A DNA stretch of 64,000 nucleotides from Podocnemis expansa (lineage: Eukaryota; Chordata; Testudines; Podocnemididae). Under the pieces are notes generated by a model that worked only from the letters and a program-made list of their open reading frames with translations, ran no database searches and had not been told where the DNA came from. A program made the translations under genes and the position numbers. Each line of letters begins with the position of its first letter. The stretch's first letter is position 1. The stretch is taken from NCBI GenBank assembly GCA_007922195.1, contig ML682088.1:3303110-3367109 (forward strand). The letters run 5' to 3'. Positions 23,288 to 34,604 of the stretch are shown here, piece after piece.

Positions 23288-23975
23288 TCTAGAGAGGTAG
23301 CTGTGTTAGTCTATGCACAGCAAGAACAACAAGAGCCCTGTGGCACCTTATAGACCAGGCGTGGCCAAACTGTGGCTCAGGAGCCACATGTGGCTCTTGG
23401 ATGAAAATCTGTGGCTCCTGGAAGAACATCAGCAAATCAATTTAGGAAAGCAGCCCCAGTCTAGGAGTTCAGAAGGGGGTCGGGACAGTGGGGAGAAGTG
23501 TGGCATGGTCAGGGATGGCAGGGAGAAGTGCAGCATGGTCGAAATTTTAAATAACTCACCACTAGCCTGCAGTCTTCTACATCGAGCAGCAGCTAAGTTT
23601 TACTGTATAGACCTAATTTTCATGGTAACCTTAAGTAATTATTAGAATCTGACGTTAGTAGGATCAATATTTGTCCTCTTTTTATGATAAAATTAAAGTG
23701 TGCAATGAATTTTAAACTTAGTAATTTTGAAGTAGGTAAAAGCATATGGCTATATGCCTAAGCGTGGCTCTCGAAGGTTTAATAATCAACTTGTGCAGCT
23801 CTTGAGTTCCATAAGTTTGGCCACCCCTGTTATAGACTAACATACTTCTTTGGGCATAAGTTTTGTGGGCTCCAACCCTCTTTGTCAGGTGCACCTGATG
23901 AAGTGGATTGGTGCCCACAAAAGTTTATACCTGAAGAAATCTTTTAGCCTAGAGGCTGCCACAGGACTCTCATTT
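23288..23975. repeat. PLE terminal repeat, fold-back, split by a hAT insertion
   Basis: The left part (23288-23355, AGGTAGCTGTGTTAGTCTATG...TGGCACCTTATAGAC) and the right part (23830-23975) join across the hAT at 23356-23829. The right part continues in minus orientation and then turns to plus orientation (GATGAAGTGGATTGGTGCCC...AGGACTCTCATTTTT). Confidence 0.85.
23356..23829 (+). mobile_element. hAT non-autonomous element, 474 bp
   Basis: Ends CAGGCGTGGCCAAACTGTGG / CCATAAGTTTGGCCACCCCTG. Perfect 8-bp TSD TTATAGAC (23348-23355 and 23830-23837), part of the interrupted PLE repeat. The second copy, at 24271-24745, is in reverse orientation. Confidence 0.95.
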
Positions 23976-24270
23976 TTACAAAAATTTCTAGTTCTATTTA
24001 ACTGCTGCTTTAAAGTAAAGAGGCTGGGTTGAAGCTAAAGCTACAACTAGTCATGCAGTGGGGATGGAACAAATCAAGTTACAACAACTCATTAGCAGCT
24101 AATCCAATTACACTGTGCCTGTTATCAAACCATGTAAGGCCATTGTTGTTCTGAAGTAGGGATGCTCTCACTTAAGATAGTCTACCTGGAGTGTAGTCAT
24201 GAAAACGTACTAACCAGAGCTCACTCTTGTGCCAAAGATGACACCCAAGACTTCAGCTCCCAGGCTATAT

Positions 24271-24745
24271 CAGGGGTGGCCGAATTTATGGAACTCAAGA
24301 GCCACACAAGCTGATTATTAAACCTTTGAGAGCCGCATTGTGGCCTAGAACCATATACTTTTACCGACTCCAAAATTACTAAGTTTAAAATTAATTGCAC
24401 ACTTTAATTTTATCATAAAAAGAGGACAAATATCAATCCTACTAATGTCAGATTCTAGTAATTACTTAAGGTTACCGTGAAAATTAGGCCTATACACTAA
24501 AAACTTAGCTACTGCTCGATGTAGAAGACTGTAGGCTAGTGGCAAGTTTTTTAAAATCCTGACCATGCCGCACTTCTACCCGCCATCCCTGACCATGCTG
24601 CACTTCTCCCCACCATCCCGACCCCCTCCTGAACTCCTAGGTTGGGGCTGCTTTCCTAAACTGATTTGCTGACATTCTTCCGGAAGCCACAGGTTTTCAT
24701 TCAAGGGCCACATGTGGCTCCCGAGCCACAGTTTGGCCACACCTG
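24271..24745 (-). mobile_element. hAT non-autonomous element, 475 bp, inverted relative to the copy at 23356
   Basis: Plus-strand ends CAGGGGTGGCCGAATTTATGG / CACAGTTTGGCCACACCTG. TSD is GGCTATAT (24263-24270) / GGCCATAT (24746-24753), 7 of 8. It is the reverse complement of 23356-23829 throughout, with scattered substitutions. Confidence 0.95.
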
Positions 24746-25549
24746 GGCCATATCTTAAATTGTAACTGGAAACAAGTAGGAATCCACACTGGGTGCAATA
24801 TTCTATAAATCAGACTGCTCAGTACATGATCTTGTACCAACCCTGTAATTCAATGGGAGTCTGGCAGGGCAGAGCTTTGTCTCGAGTTTCTGAGTGGTCT
24901 CAAGTATTATCCAGAAAGAGATCATCACAACAGTACAGTTTGGAATGTGCAGAAAGTAGAGATGATTGGATTTCTTCTTCATTTCCATTTTGAAAAATAG
25001 TAAAAATATTGATCTTTTTTCTCTTGAATTCCAAAAAGGGGAAAATGAATATCTTCCCCTTTCCCCACCCTCCTTTAAAAAAAAACACTGGCTGTAATAT
25101 TAAGTATCAAAGCAAGCCTTTCTTGTGTGGTGAAGAATGGACTCAGCAGATAGACACTGAAAAGACAGAGTGGTACAGTCCATACATCTGCTATGGGACT
25201 GCCCTACTTCACGTCTGGAACAATTTCAAACTCTGGACCATTGATTCCATCATGAATCAGTCACCACCCTCCTCTTTAGACCATGTATTACAAATCCTCC
25301 ATCCTCTTAGGCAGGATATCTCACACAGGGTTAACACAATGATAGCTATAAAAGCTTTCAGTAATACTGTAGGGACGCACAGTACTAAATCGTCAGAAAA
25401 GTCCTATCCAAGACTGAATAGGAGGCAAACAGAACTGAAGAGACCAATCTACAAACTGATCAGCAAAGTAAACCAAGACAAATGAGAACATGGTTGCAAA
25501 ATACAGTCCAAATGCAAATGAAAAGTGCAAGTAAATCTGTGTATCTTAC

Positions 25550-25633
25550 CTCATCTGTATTATCCTTCTTATTAGTTTCATTTCTGAGTTTTTTCTGTAG
25601 CACTTTGGTTTCATATTCTGGTCTGGGATGTTC
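25550..25633 (-). CDS. ANO2: Anoctamin-2 coding exon (helix 2-3 cytosolic loop)
   Basis: This 84-bp exon starts and ends in phase 0. The acceptor is GATTTTGTTTCAG and the donor is GTAAGA (25544-25549). The 28 codons read EHPRPEYETKVLQKKLRNET then NKKDNTDE. This matches the ...HPRPEYE... segment of the cytosolic loop between helices 2 and 3 in ANO1/ANO2, which follows the EEEE tract encoded by the 49024 exon. The intron between the two is 23,390 bp. In ANO1 and ANO2 a four-codon alternative microexon is known between these segments; I did not find one but could not search exhaustively. The next exon (start of helix 3) was not recognised and probably lies beyond position 1. Confidence 0.85.
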
Positions 25634-26740
25634 CTGAAACAAAATCAAATCAAAGTTGCAGCTAAAGATTTTTAAAGCTTATCACTTACAGAATAGAAAA
25701 ACACCACAAATACATCAAGACATAGCTCCGCATGAGTTCTTTGATCACAAAACACAATTGGTACACAGCTACAATAAACAGAGGACAAACACTCAAAGAT
25801 TAAAGGTTAAGCAAATGTTACCTGTTCCTTGGTGCATTGTTGATGGTGAAAAGTGAGAAAGAACATATTAAAAATACTCTATAAAGCTGTGTACTGTAAA
25901 AAAGACTTATTACGCACATTTGAATAATTAACATTATAATCTGTAAGCAATAAGATGACAAAACTTTAGCATAATATAATATAGACAATTAGTTCTCAAT
26001 CATATTCGTCTCCTTGCTCTCAAAATGGCTCAAAAATAATTTCCTAGTCTTTTTGGTGGCAGGCAAGGGATTGTGGGATTTGATCTACAGGAAAATTTGT
26101 AAAGTATTTTGTGAAGATGCTAATCAAAGAAGTTTACACTCCAGACAGCCTTTATTAATATACTAGTTTATACTTTAGAGTTAAATACTGGTCTTTACTG
26201 ACAGCAACACACTGTGGTGGATGCAAAAGTGCAAGACAGGTGCTTGGAACATAATTCCTGAATAGGACAATGTTAAACCAAACTCTTTCCTTGATGCAAG
26301 AGGGAAGGTGAGAAGCACTTAAAAAAAAAAAAAAAAACCAAAACAACAAAAAAACATCTTATATACTGCTAAAAAATGTAGAGTGCATTTTCACAACAGC
26401 ACCCTTTCTGAGAACTCTCATGGCTTAATTATCCAGTTATGCCCACTTTAGGGAGTATACTGCCTCCACCAATGCTACTGAACCTTGTAAAACTGCTACA
26501 GAAATTTACCAGTTTGATCACAAAAATCTATTTGCCCACTGTGATGGTCAAGGTCCATATACCCCAAAGGGAGAACGGAGTTTGAATCCCCAAAGAATAA
26601 GCAGCTGTATTAACTGATAGCATGCAATGTTACTGTGTCATACAAATATTGTGAGTAAGGTCTTTTATGAAAGCTTTTAATGTAGTTCACTTAATCATTC
26701 TGAGAAAGATACAAACTGTGAATGAATTACAAACTTACTA

Positions 26741-26850
26741 ATCAAATCAAATCATAGGGCTGGAAGGGACCTCGTGAGATCATCAAGTCCAACCCCCTGG
26801 GAATTGAACCCAGGACCTTCTGCATGTTAAGCAGAGATGCTAGCCACTAC
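26741..26850 (-). mobile_element. tRNA-Val-derived SINE, copy 2
   Basis: Same family and orientation as 4542-4669: tail TCATAGGGCTGGAAGGGACC (plus strand), B box in GGGAATTGAACCC, and anticodon loop ATGTTAA. It carries a shorter (TCAAA)2 tail. Confidence 0.85.
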
Positions 26851-27071
26851 GAATTTATATATTCTGTATAGGGAACACTATGCTAAAACTTCAGCTCTAC
26901 CTCACAGCAGGACAATGAGCGATCAGACAGGAAAACGTATCTATCATCAAAGGTAAGTGTTTACATAAAACTAGACTCAAGTAACAATCCAAAGCACAAC
27001 CTAGGAAAAGGCAACGATTGGCCATGAAAGTTAATGGAGAGGCATTGAGACAACTTCCACCTTCAATACCT

Positions 27072-27548
27072 GGCTATGTCCACACATACATCATTATTTC
27101 AAAATAAGTTATTTCAAAATGAGTTATTTTGAAATAAAGTCCTTATTTCGAAATAAGTTAATTCAAATTAAGGGAAAAGCACAAAGCGAAATAGCATGTC
27201 CGAACACAGGACTTGCTATGTTGCTTTAGGAGAGGGGCACCATGGAAGGTATGGTAACATGGCCCCTTCCTGGGCCATGCCCCCACCCAATATAGGCTAA
27301 AAGGAAGGCACCCTGAGAAGGAGAAGGGCAAAAGTGTTATTTCAAAATAATGGTTATTTGGAAATAACACGTCCAAACGGTATTATTTTGAAATAGCCAT
27401 TTTGAAATAACAGCCATTTCGACTTAAAGAAGGTTTAAGCTATTTCGAAACGACGGCTCTTATTTAAAAATGACGGATCCCATCATTTCAAAATAAGAAT
27501 ACATCGTGTGGAGCTAATCTCTTATTTTGAAATAACCAGTGTTAAGCC
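27072..27548. mobile_element. GGCTATGTCCACAC-type element (copy M2)
   Basis: Left end GGCTATGTCCACACATACATC. The right end is decayed (CAGTGTTAAGCC), with flanks CCT / CTT. It has the same core as M1 in the same orientation. The palindromic interior is built on TTATTTCGAAATAA-like units. Confidence 0.8.
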
Positions 27549-27689
27549 CTTTTTAAATGGAAAGGGATTGACGGCATCAATAAAATGAGGTAAATAGTCT
27601 AGGTGGAAAATTGTCCATGAAGTGCTGGATCCCCCCTAGATTGAGTTACTGCAAAACTGTTCAAACACAATAAGCAACTTGTAATTGTT

Positions 27690-28085
27690 ATCTGATTTAG
27701 AACTGTAAAGCCTAAGGCTGCATTTGTGTATTTAATCCCTTTGTAACTGATGTGTTTGCTTTCCCTTATAATTCCATCTTTGATACTATGCCTTTTCTGT
27801 CAAATAAACTTTTTGCCTGTTTTTACCCCCAAGCAGGTCTCTGTTATGCAAACCGCGTGGAGTGTGTTAAAGCAAGCTGGTATCTAGAGGGCTGACAAAC
27901 CAGAGGGGGAAAAGTCCAAGAGTCAGCTGCTTAAGACTTTGGGAAGGACTTGGACTCAGGACTGGAAGTGCTATTAGAATCACACTGCAAGGAAGAAAGA
28001 GGTTGCTAAAAATAGGGTGAAACTCTCTGATTGTGGGTTGGCTATGGGTGTCAGGAATCTGAGTCATAGCAGCATAGTACTAAGG
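27690..28085 (+). mobile_element. LTR-like sequence with poly(A) signal
   Basis: CTTTTCTGTCAAATAAACTTTTTGCCTG (AATAAA at about 27803), then CAGGTCTCTGTTATGCAAAC and a purine-rich stretch. It looks like the 3' half of an LTR and what follows. No coding domain and no clear ends. Confidence 0.4.
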
Positions 28086-28506
28086 TACTCCAAGTCATGC
28101 AGTGACAGAACCCTTTTCTGGTGTGGGTGATTGCCAGAAAATAAGCCACTCTTTATCATGATGACTGATGATATTAAGCATTTTTAGAAAAGCTAACATT
28201 AATACTGAAGTCCAGACACTGGTCTGAATCCCAACAATAATTTCAGTTTTGCATGTTGTTTTGTTAATAAATATATCTTTTGCTATAAAACCATTTTGTA
28301 GTTAAAGTTAAACTGTTTAGTATCCCTGTAACTGCACTCCACACATCCATACCTGAATTGGAAATCTAATATATCTTTACATAATCTTTCAAGGCTGCCT
28401 TATCCCTGATAGAATGGACGTTAAAACCTTCTCAAATAAATGTGTGTCTATATATTTTACAAGTACATCACATCAAACTATGCAAACCATGCATTTTGAG
28501 ATTTGA

Positions 28507-28606
28507 GTCTGATTCTGATCACATTTACACAGATGTAAATCAAGAATTGCTCCACTGAAGCTGGCAGCATTACACCAGTATAAAAGTAGTGCGATTCAGA
28601 ATCAAG
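28507..28606. repeat. Short palindromic MITE
   Basis: TCTGATTCTGATCACATTTAC / GTGCGATTCAGAATCAAG are inverted ends around a CTCCACTGAAGCTGGCAG centre. Confidence 0.45.
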
Positions 28607-30219
28607 TTCTTTGTCTGAAAGTGGGAAGACTTTTAGAGGTAGGACAATAAGCTAGAAATAGTTCTGATGTCTTGAGGAAGGCCAAATGTCCATGTAGGGA
28701 TAAATATGAATCCCATGATGCTGGAGGTGGGCCAATACAGCTGCCAGACACTTATTGAAAACCATGTGAGCCAAGGTACTGTGAGGCCAAATGTGTGTTC
28801 AGAATGGAAAATGAGAATTCCCATCCTGAAAACAAAGAGCAAAATCTGGAGTCTTTACTCAGGCAAAACTCTCACTGACCTCTCCAAGATTTGCCCCAAT
28901 TACACTATACAGAATTATCCACTACATAATACAGATGAGAATAAGAAATAAGAAGTTATCTTTGTACAAATTAAACAGATAATTTCCCTGTTAAAAAGAA
29001 GGAAGTAGAAGAAACAGACCTCTACTTGAATTTTTCCTTGCTTTAGAAAGAGATTTATTAGAGAATTTTATAAAGCACCTACCAAAAACACATTTGGGAC
29101 ACTGAGGAGAAATAAATAAATTAAAAGTCTCAGAACAACAGACAAGCGATACCATCAACTAAAATGAGACAGACAAATGTACAGTCTCATAAGAAGAGTC
29201 AATGAAAAGAAAAGATAAAAATGGTCAATGAAATGCTGAGCACAAACTGAAAGGCCTTACACCAAAGCCTTGAATATAAGGAGACAAGGAGTGTGACAGA
29301 CACCTGTAGGGAAGGAGTTCCACAAGCAGGAACTCTGAAGAACCAGCTGCTGCCCAAATGAAGATGGAAACTTGGAACAACAGGAAGAAAAACCCAGCTG
29401 CTCTCCACTGTGAGAAATTTAATTATTGCAAATGAAGGATGGGCCGCAAACACCTATACTTCTTGGAATGCTGATGTGGAAATAAAAGTCTGGGGCAAGA
29501 TCCTCATTTTTGTTATGGCCTATTTGTCAGTGGAACTTCAATCAACTGTAAGGGCTTTTTACACTGCCAGAATGATATAAAGGGACCATGAGAATAAGGC
29601 CCACAGTCTTTCTAGTCTAGAGTTCCAGTGCAATGCAATTTGATTTGCAGGAAAAACAAAAACCAACTTGAATAACAACCTCATGTTATATATTGCTAAC
29701 AGCACAAATGGAAGGATAGAAAATAGAAGCCACTGTGGGATTGGGAAGGAACTATTTTAACAAACTCATTCCAAAGTAAACACTAAATAAAATGAAAGTC
29801 AAAACAAAATAGTTTATATACATATACATATTAAAGGACATTTTTAAGGGGCTCTCAACTAGCCATCCCATTTATATCCATATTTATCTGCAGGTTCAAA
29901 TTATGGCCTTTTTACTTCTAATTTACAGTTCAAGCAGTTAAATGCCTACATGGCATTGTCTGCTATCTCAGCAGTGCATTCACAATTATTCAGGGCTGTA
30001 AGTTTAAAGGCTGTTTTTTAAGACATGCCCTTAAATTAGAAGTTTCTGATATGGTCATCCCATGAGGTAAAATGAAACAAGCCATTCATATGTACTACCA
30101 CAGGAGTGGACTGAATTAATTGGGTGATTGGTAACAGGCTATAGAATCTTTTACTGCTCAGTCGTTAACTCAAATCCAGCCCATTCTAACAATCACAGAT
30201 TAGTAGCTGGAATCCTTAG

Positions 30220-30516
30220 GCTAAATCCACATTGACAGTGGCAAATTTGCTGCCACCAAATTGATTTTTTCAGTTCAGCTGAGCAGAAACGAAGACACAT
30301 TCGATCGATCCAGCAGCTGATTGAAGAAAATCATCTCTGAAAAAAGAGTAGCAATGAGTCAATGGGTACCGACATTTTCTATGAGCACAACTTAGTGGAG
30401 ATGGTGCGCAGAAGAGAATTTAGGAAGCTGATATGAAGTTACAAAAGCTACCCTGTGTAGCTTGCATAACTCCTGTAGACTCTTGGAGAACTTACCAGTA
30501 AGCGTAGACCAGGCCT
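30220..30516. mobile_element. Possible MITE related to the GTCTACAC family
   Basis: Starts AGGCTAAATCCACATTGACAG and ends AGCGTAGACCAGGCCTT, a loose inverted repeat. Ends and TSD are uncertain. Confidence 0.4.
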
Positions 30517-30844
30517 TAAGTCTTTAAATGAATCAGCTATAGGAGTTCTGAGAAATAAGGAGGAGGATATTTTCTTTCACATTATTTTTTACTATAATTG
30601 AAGTTACCACGGAAACACACAGGCTGAAATATTTAACCACCACTTCCCATTCCCACAGTAATGGCCCCAATGAGTAGACCAGTCTTAGTGAATGAAGTGT
30701 TAATAGTATTTTACAAGTACTATAGCACCCGGTTTCTGTGGGACAATTTTTAATTTATGCCTTTGTGTGGACTCTGAAGAAACATTTTCCACATCTGTAA
30801 CTCCACAAAATGTCTATTTATCTAATTTTTATTGTTATTTATTT

Positions 30845-30955
30845 GTCTTGAAGTAGAGCCTAGAGTCCTGGTCATGGAGCTGGAGCCCATTGCACCAGGC
30901 ACTATACAAATAAAAAGCAAGAAGACCATCGCTTCTCCAAAGAACTCATAAAATG
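30845..30955 (+). repeat. Ancient SINE-like repeat
   Basis: GAGCCCATTGCACCAGGCACTATACAAATAAAAAGCAAGAAG...CAAAGAACTCATAA resembles the left half of the repeat at 49180-49277 (GGCACTGCACAAAC...GAAGAGCTTACA). It is an old diverged copy of the same family. Confidence 0.5.
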
Positions 30956-31867
30956 CCACAAATTATTGTTAAATTTAGGTTCTCTCTTCCCTTGTACCAC
31001 AGTATTTTCTTTTGAGACATCTGGTTTGTAAGAGCAGCACTTGGCCACTTGAGACTGTGCTTGTTGGGCTTATTTTTGGCGTATTTCTCTCTATATTTAA
31101 GATTAAACACACATTGGATAGATTTTATTTTTGCTGTTTTGTTCTGACAAAGACTACATATGACAAAATAAATCAGGTTTCTCAAAAACAAAGTGACTTA
31201 AAATAGCTTTAATAAAAACAAGAACTGATTTTGTGGTCATATATGTTGCAAGTTACCAAGCCAGAAGCAAATACCTTATGTCATTAAACAGGACCTCATT
31301 AAACTTCCCTGCTCCTCTCAGTTGGGATAAAGCACCTGCTTCTAGCCAAGATCTGGTTAATTAAATACTCAGCTCCAGAGATCAGTCTAAAAATCATCCA
31401 TTATGTGCCATGAACCCTGTGATTTAGGATCAGGGACAGAGTGCAGATTACTTTATGTGTAAGGAAAACAGAACCATTTTTAAGACCGAGTCTTTTAAAG
31501 CTGTTCATAGATCTGTCCTGGTGGGTATTGGTGAATGATCAGTGCACAGAGAAGCCTGTCAAAGGTGAACACTACATGCATTTACTGCATAGTTTACAAT
31601 CCATCAAATAGAATCACCACAAATGTCTCATAAATTGCTTTTATCTTGCATCTCTCATATTTCACCTGAGCTCTGTTCACTCATCCAGCTCCACTAGGAA
31701 TTCTAGCATCCCAAGTCTTTGAGCATCAATTATACACCCAACATTTAGGGGGAAAAAAGTCACTAAAATGCTTCAAATTTTCTCCTATATATGAAATTTT
31801 CCCCAAACTATGTTGCTCTGAGCTGCAGGACTGGCAACAATGAATCCTGAAACAAGGAAAACAGAAA

Positions 31868-32092
31868 CAACAGGAGTCCTGTGGCACTTCATAGACTAAT
31901 AGATTTCTTCAGGCATAAACTTTTGTGGCCTCCACCCCACTTTGTCAGATGCATACAGACCATGCATTTGATGAACTGGTTTGAAGACCATGAAAGTTTA
32001 TTCCCAAAGAATTTTGTTAGTATATAAGGTGCCACCGGACTCTCATTGTTTTTGCTGTACACAGACTAACACGACTACCCATCTGAAAGGAA
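31868..32092. repeat. PLE terminal repeat, fold-back copy
   Basis: Minus-oriented half (CAGGAGTCCTGTGGCACTTC...CCCCACTTTGTCAGATGC), then plus-oriented half (TTTGATGAACTGGTTTGAAG...CACACAGACTAACACGACTACCC-like). It belongs to the CTCATTGTTTTTGCTG subtype, as do 23288 and 37506. Confidence 0.8.
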
Positions 32093-33701
32093 AAGAGAGA
32101 GATACAATATCTTGCTAGCCACAGTGTCAAAAGGAGGCTCCGTAGCACTGGGGAACCAGAAATCCCCATTCCTACTGTGATAAAGGCATTTGTTTCTAGT
32201 CCTTGTGGATTAAAAGATATTGGATTTTTTACATAGGACATCATACGGAGAATGGCTAATTATGATGTTTTAGAAATTCTAATATTCATTACACTATATT
32301 TTTCTTTCCTTCCAATCAAGTTACTCTGGTATATTGGCTGAATGATTTTGGAAGAAGAAAGTATCAATAGCATTTTTATAAAACTTTCTAAACCATTTAA
32401 AACCAGAAACACCAAACTTTCTCTTTCTTTCTTATTTTTTTTAATAACCCCACTACACTGTGTGTTATGCAAACATATCTGAGGTGAGCCATACCAGAAG
32501 ATTTAGACCTCTGTAAATTTGGAGCACATTCTTAGCAAAAAAATCAGTTGATTTTCACAGGAGAGATCCTTCACAAATGTAGATTTCAGCTAGGATTTTC
32601 AAAAGGGTTGAATGACTACATTATAGAAAATATGGTTATGATGGGGTATACAAACCACACACTAGGGTGAAGAGATTAAAGGACTAAACTTATTCTAGGC
32701 AGCACTGCCCTGCCACAGAGCATGCTCCACCTGAAACAGTGGATTTTAATTGAGCTCAGAAACCCAGGTGGCAGAAGGGAGAGTGAACTGCCTGGAGGGA
32801 AGATACATATGCTTTTCTCCAGAAAAACTACATGGAAGGATGAATCTGGGATGAGACAACATCAAGGCAAGTCCCACCTTAGAGCCTTCTCTAAGCCTCC
32901 TCCTCTCCACACATACTTTTTTTCCCCAGAACTGGGAGGTTCTATAGAACTTGGTTCACTTGAAGTCTGTTAAACTCCAGATTAGACTGTGGGGGACCAT
33001 GTTTCAAGTTGAAAGTGATATAGGTAGCAAGTGGTCCAGGGCACCAGATTCTTTGCTAGGCAGCCTCAGCTGGTGTTGCTTCCTACAGGGCCCTGAACTA
33101 GGACCTAATGGAGAGGGTGGGCCTAGATCCCTCTACCATACCCCACTCGAGAACTGGGCCCTAAGGAGGACTGAGACCATCACTGTTCTGGACTAGAGAA
33201 AGGGACAGGCATCTTTACATTTCCCTTTTGGGGGAAGAAGATTGGAAATGAGGCACTTTAAAAAACTAGGCTACCAGGCCCCACCGAATAGCCTATTATA
33301 CGGCTTTATTAAAGGGGCAATTCATAAACAGGGAAAGTAGTGAAATTTGTCAAATGTATTGCTACAAATTATTCATCTAGCCTGAAGACGGGAAGACACA
33401 GAACACACTCATGCTCTCTCACACGAACACGCACACATGGTTACCTGTGAATAAGATGATGTCATGCCAAACTCATATAAATAAAACTTTATCCTACACC
33501 ACATTATCACAAAGTCTACCGAGGTGTGGTGTGGAATAGCATTTCTATTGGCATGAATTTATCGTGACCTTGCATTCCTCATGTAATACCATATGCACGT
33601 GAGAAAGAGCCATGTCTAGACCACTGCATTGTTGTTCTACAAAGCAAAAAGAGTAAAATAAAAGCACCCTGTGAAACTACACACAAGTAAAGTGGCTCCC
33701 A

Positions 33702-33826
33702 CAATCAATCAATCAATCAAATCATAGGGCTGGAAGGGACCTCATGAGATCATCGAGTCCAACCCCCTGGGAATTGAACCCAGGACATTCTGCATGTTAA
33801 GCAGAGGTGTTAGCCACTGCACTAAG
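33702..33826 (-). mobile_element. tRNA-Val-derived SINE, copy 3
   Basis: Third copy. The tail is (TCAA)n rather than (TCAAA)n, showing that the 3' microsatellite varies between copies. The tRNA-like head ends in TTAGCCACTGCACTAAG (plus strand). Confidence 0.85.
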
Positions 33827-34509
33827 CAAAACCAACATTGGGTGTACATGCACATCTGTTTCATTTTACATGCATAACTAGTGCAGTCAGCACTGGCAGC
33901 CATTGATTTAAATTATATCCCAAAATATTATTTGCAGAGCACCAGAATACAATACATTTACTCCTGTTGAGAAGCATGTTACATTCAGGAATACTCCTAA
34001 ATGTCTTGCTTGGACCAATAGTAGAGAAAAATATACCTCTCTAGCAGCATAAAAGGGTCATAAAGTGAATGTAATTGTATATTAGACCAATGTTACGGCC
34101 CTTTTAAATGTGTCTGAATATATAGGAGACTCAGGCCAGCATGAAAAGAAATGGCAGACTGTGGCACATTAGAAAAATATCATTCTTAACCCCTATGCAG
34201 TGGCCAGGTTCACTGTGGCTGAGTTTTTGGAATGTGGCCCAATGAAGATTTGGGTGGGGCACCAAGGATGGCACATCCATTCACTTCACAGCTACAGTAA
34301 ACATAAACCACATTTTACATTTAAAAAATATTCTAGTCCCCACAGTTGCAAAGAAAACCTTTCCAAGACACACTAGCATGTTGTGTTGAATCTACTGCAA
34401 AGAAAGCCTCAAACAAGAACTATGGGAGGTGTGAATTCTTCCCATTCACCTCAATGTGATATCTTTCTTGTCAGATTGTTTATTTTACCAGTGAAAGTGA
34501 GGGGATATG

Positions 34510-34510
<1 letters not shown>

Positions 34511-34541
<31 letters not shown>
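34511..34541. repeat. (TC)n microsatellite
   Basis: About 15 TC units, followed by a C-rich tract. Confidence 0.95.
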
Positions 34542-34543
<2 letters not shown>

Positions 34544-34604
34544 CCTCCCCCCCCAGGAGACGGAAAACTCATGGGCCTTCTAGTGAGGCAAAGATTATTG
34601 AAGT

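Larger units (their letters stand above)
1..25549 (-). other. ANO2: ANO2 intron (partial), downstream of the HPRPEYE exon
   Basis: Inferred intron of the minus-strand ANO2 gene, at least 25.5 kb long. It is filled by repeats listed separately. Stretches where I see no recognisable gene, RNA or repeat include about 1-700, 1750-2940, 3070-3740, 3955-4540, 4680-5580, 7700-8590, 9920-12610, 14965-16700, 17035-17690, 18420-19110, 19860-20090, 20200-20720, 21360-21880, 21960-22610 and 22900-23280. These are AT-rich, with no long open frame and no matched splice sites that I could tie to a known protein. Confidence 0.6.

Noticed and set aside
25009..25485. 158-codon plus-strand frame next to the ANO2 exon
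   Set aside because: Opposite strand to the gene, no domain, no splice support.
34511..34541. Direct repeats as a CRISPR-like array
   Set aside because: Simple TC microsatellite. No spacer-repeat structure anywhere in the window, and the DNA is eukaryotic.
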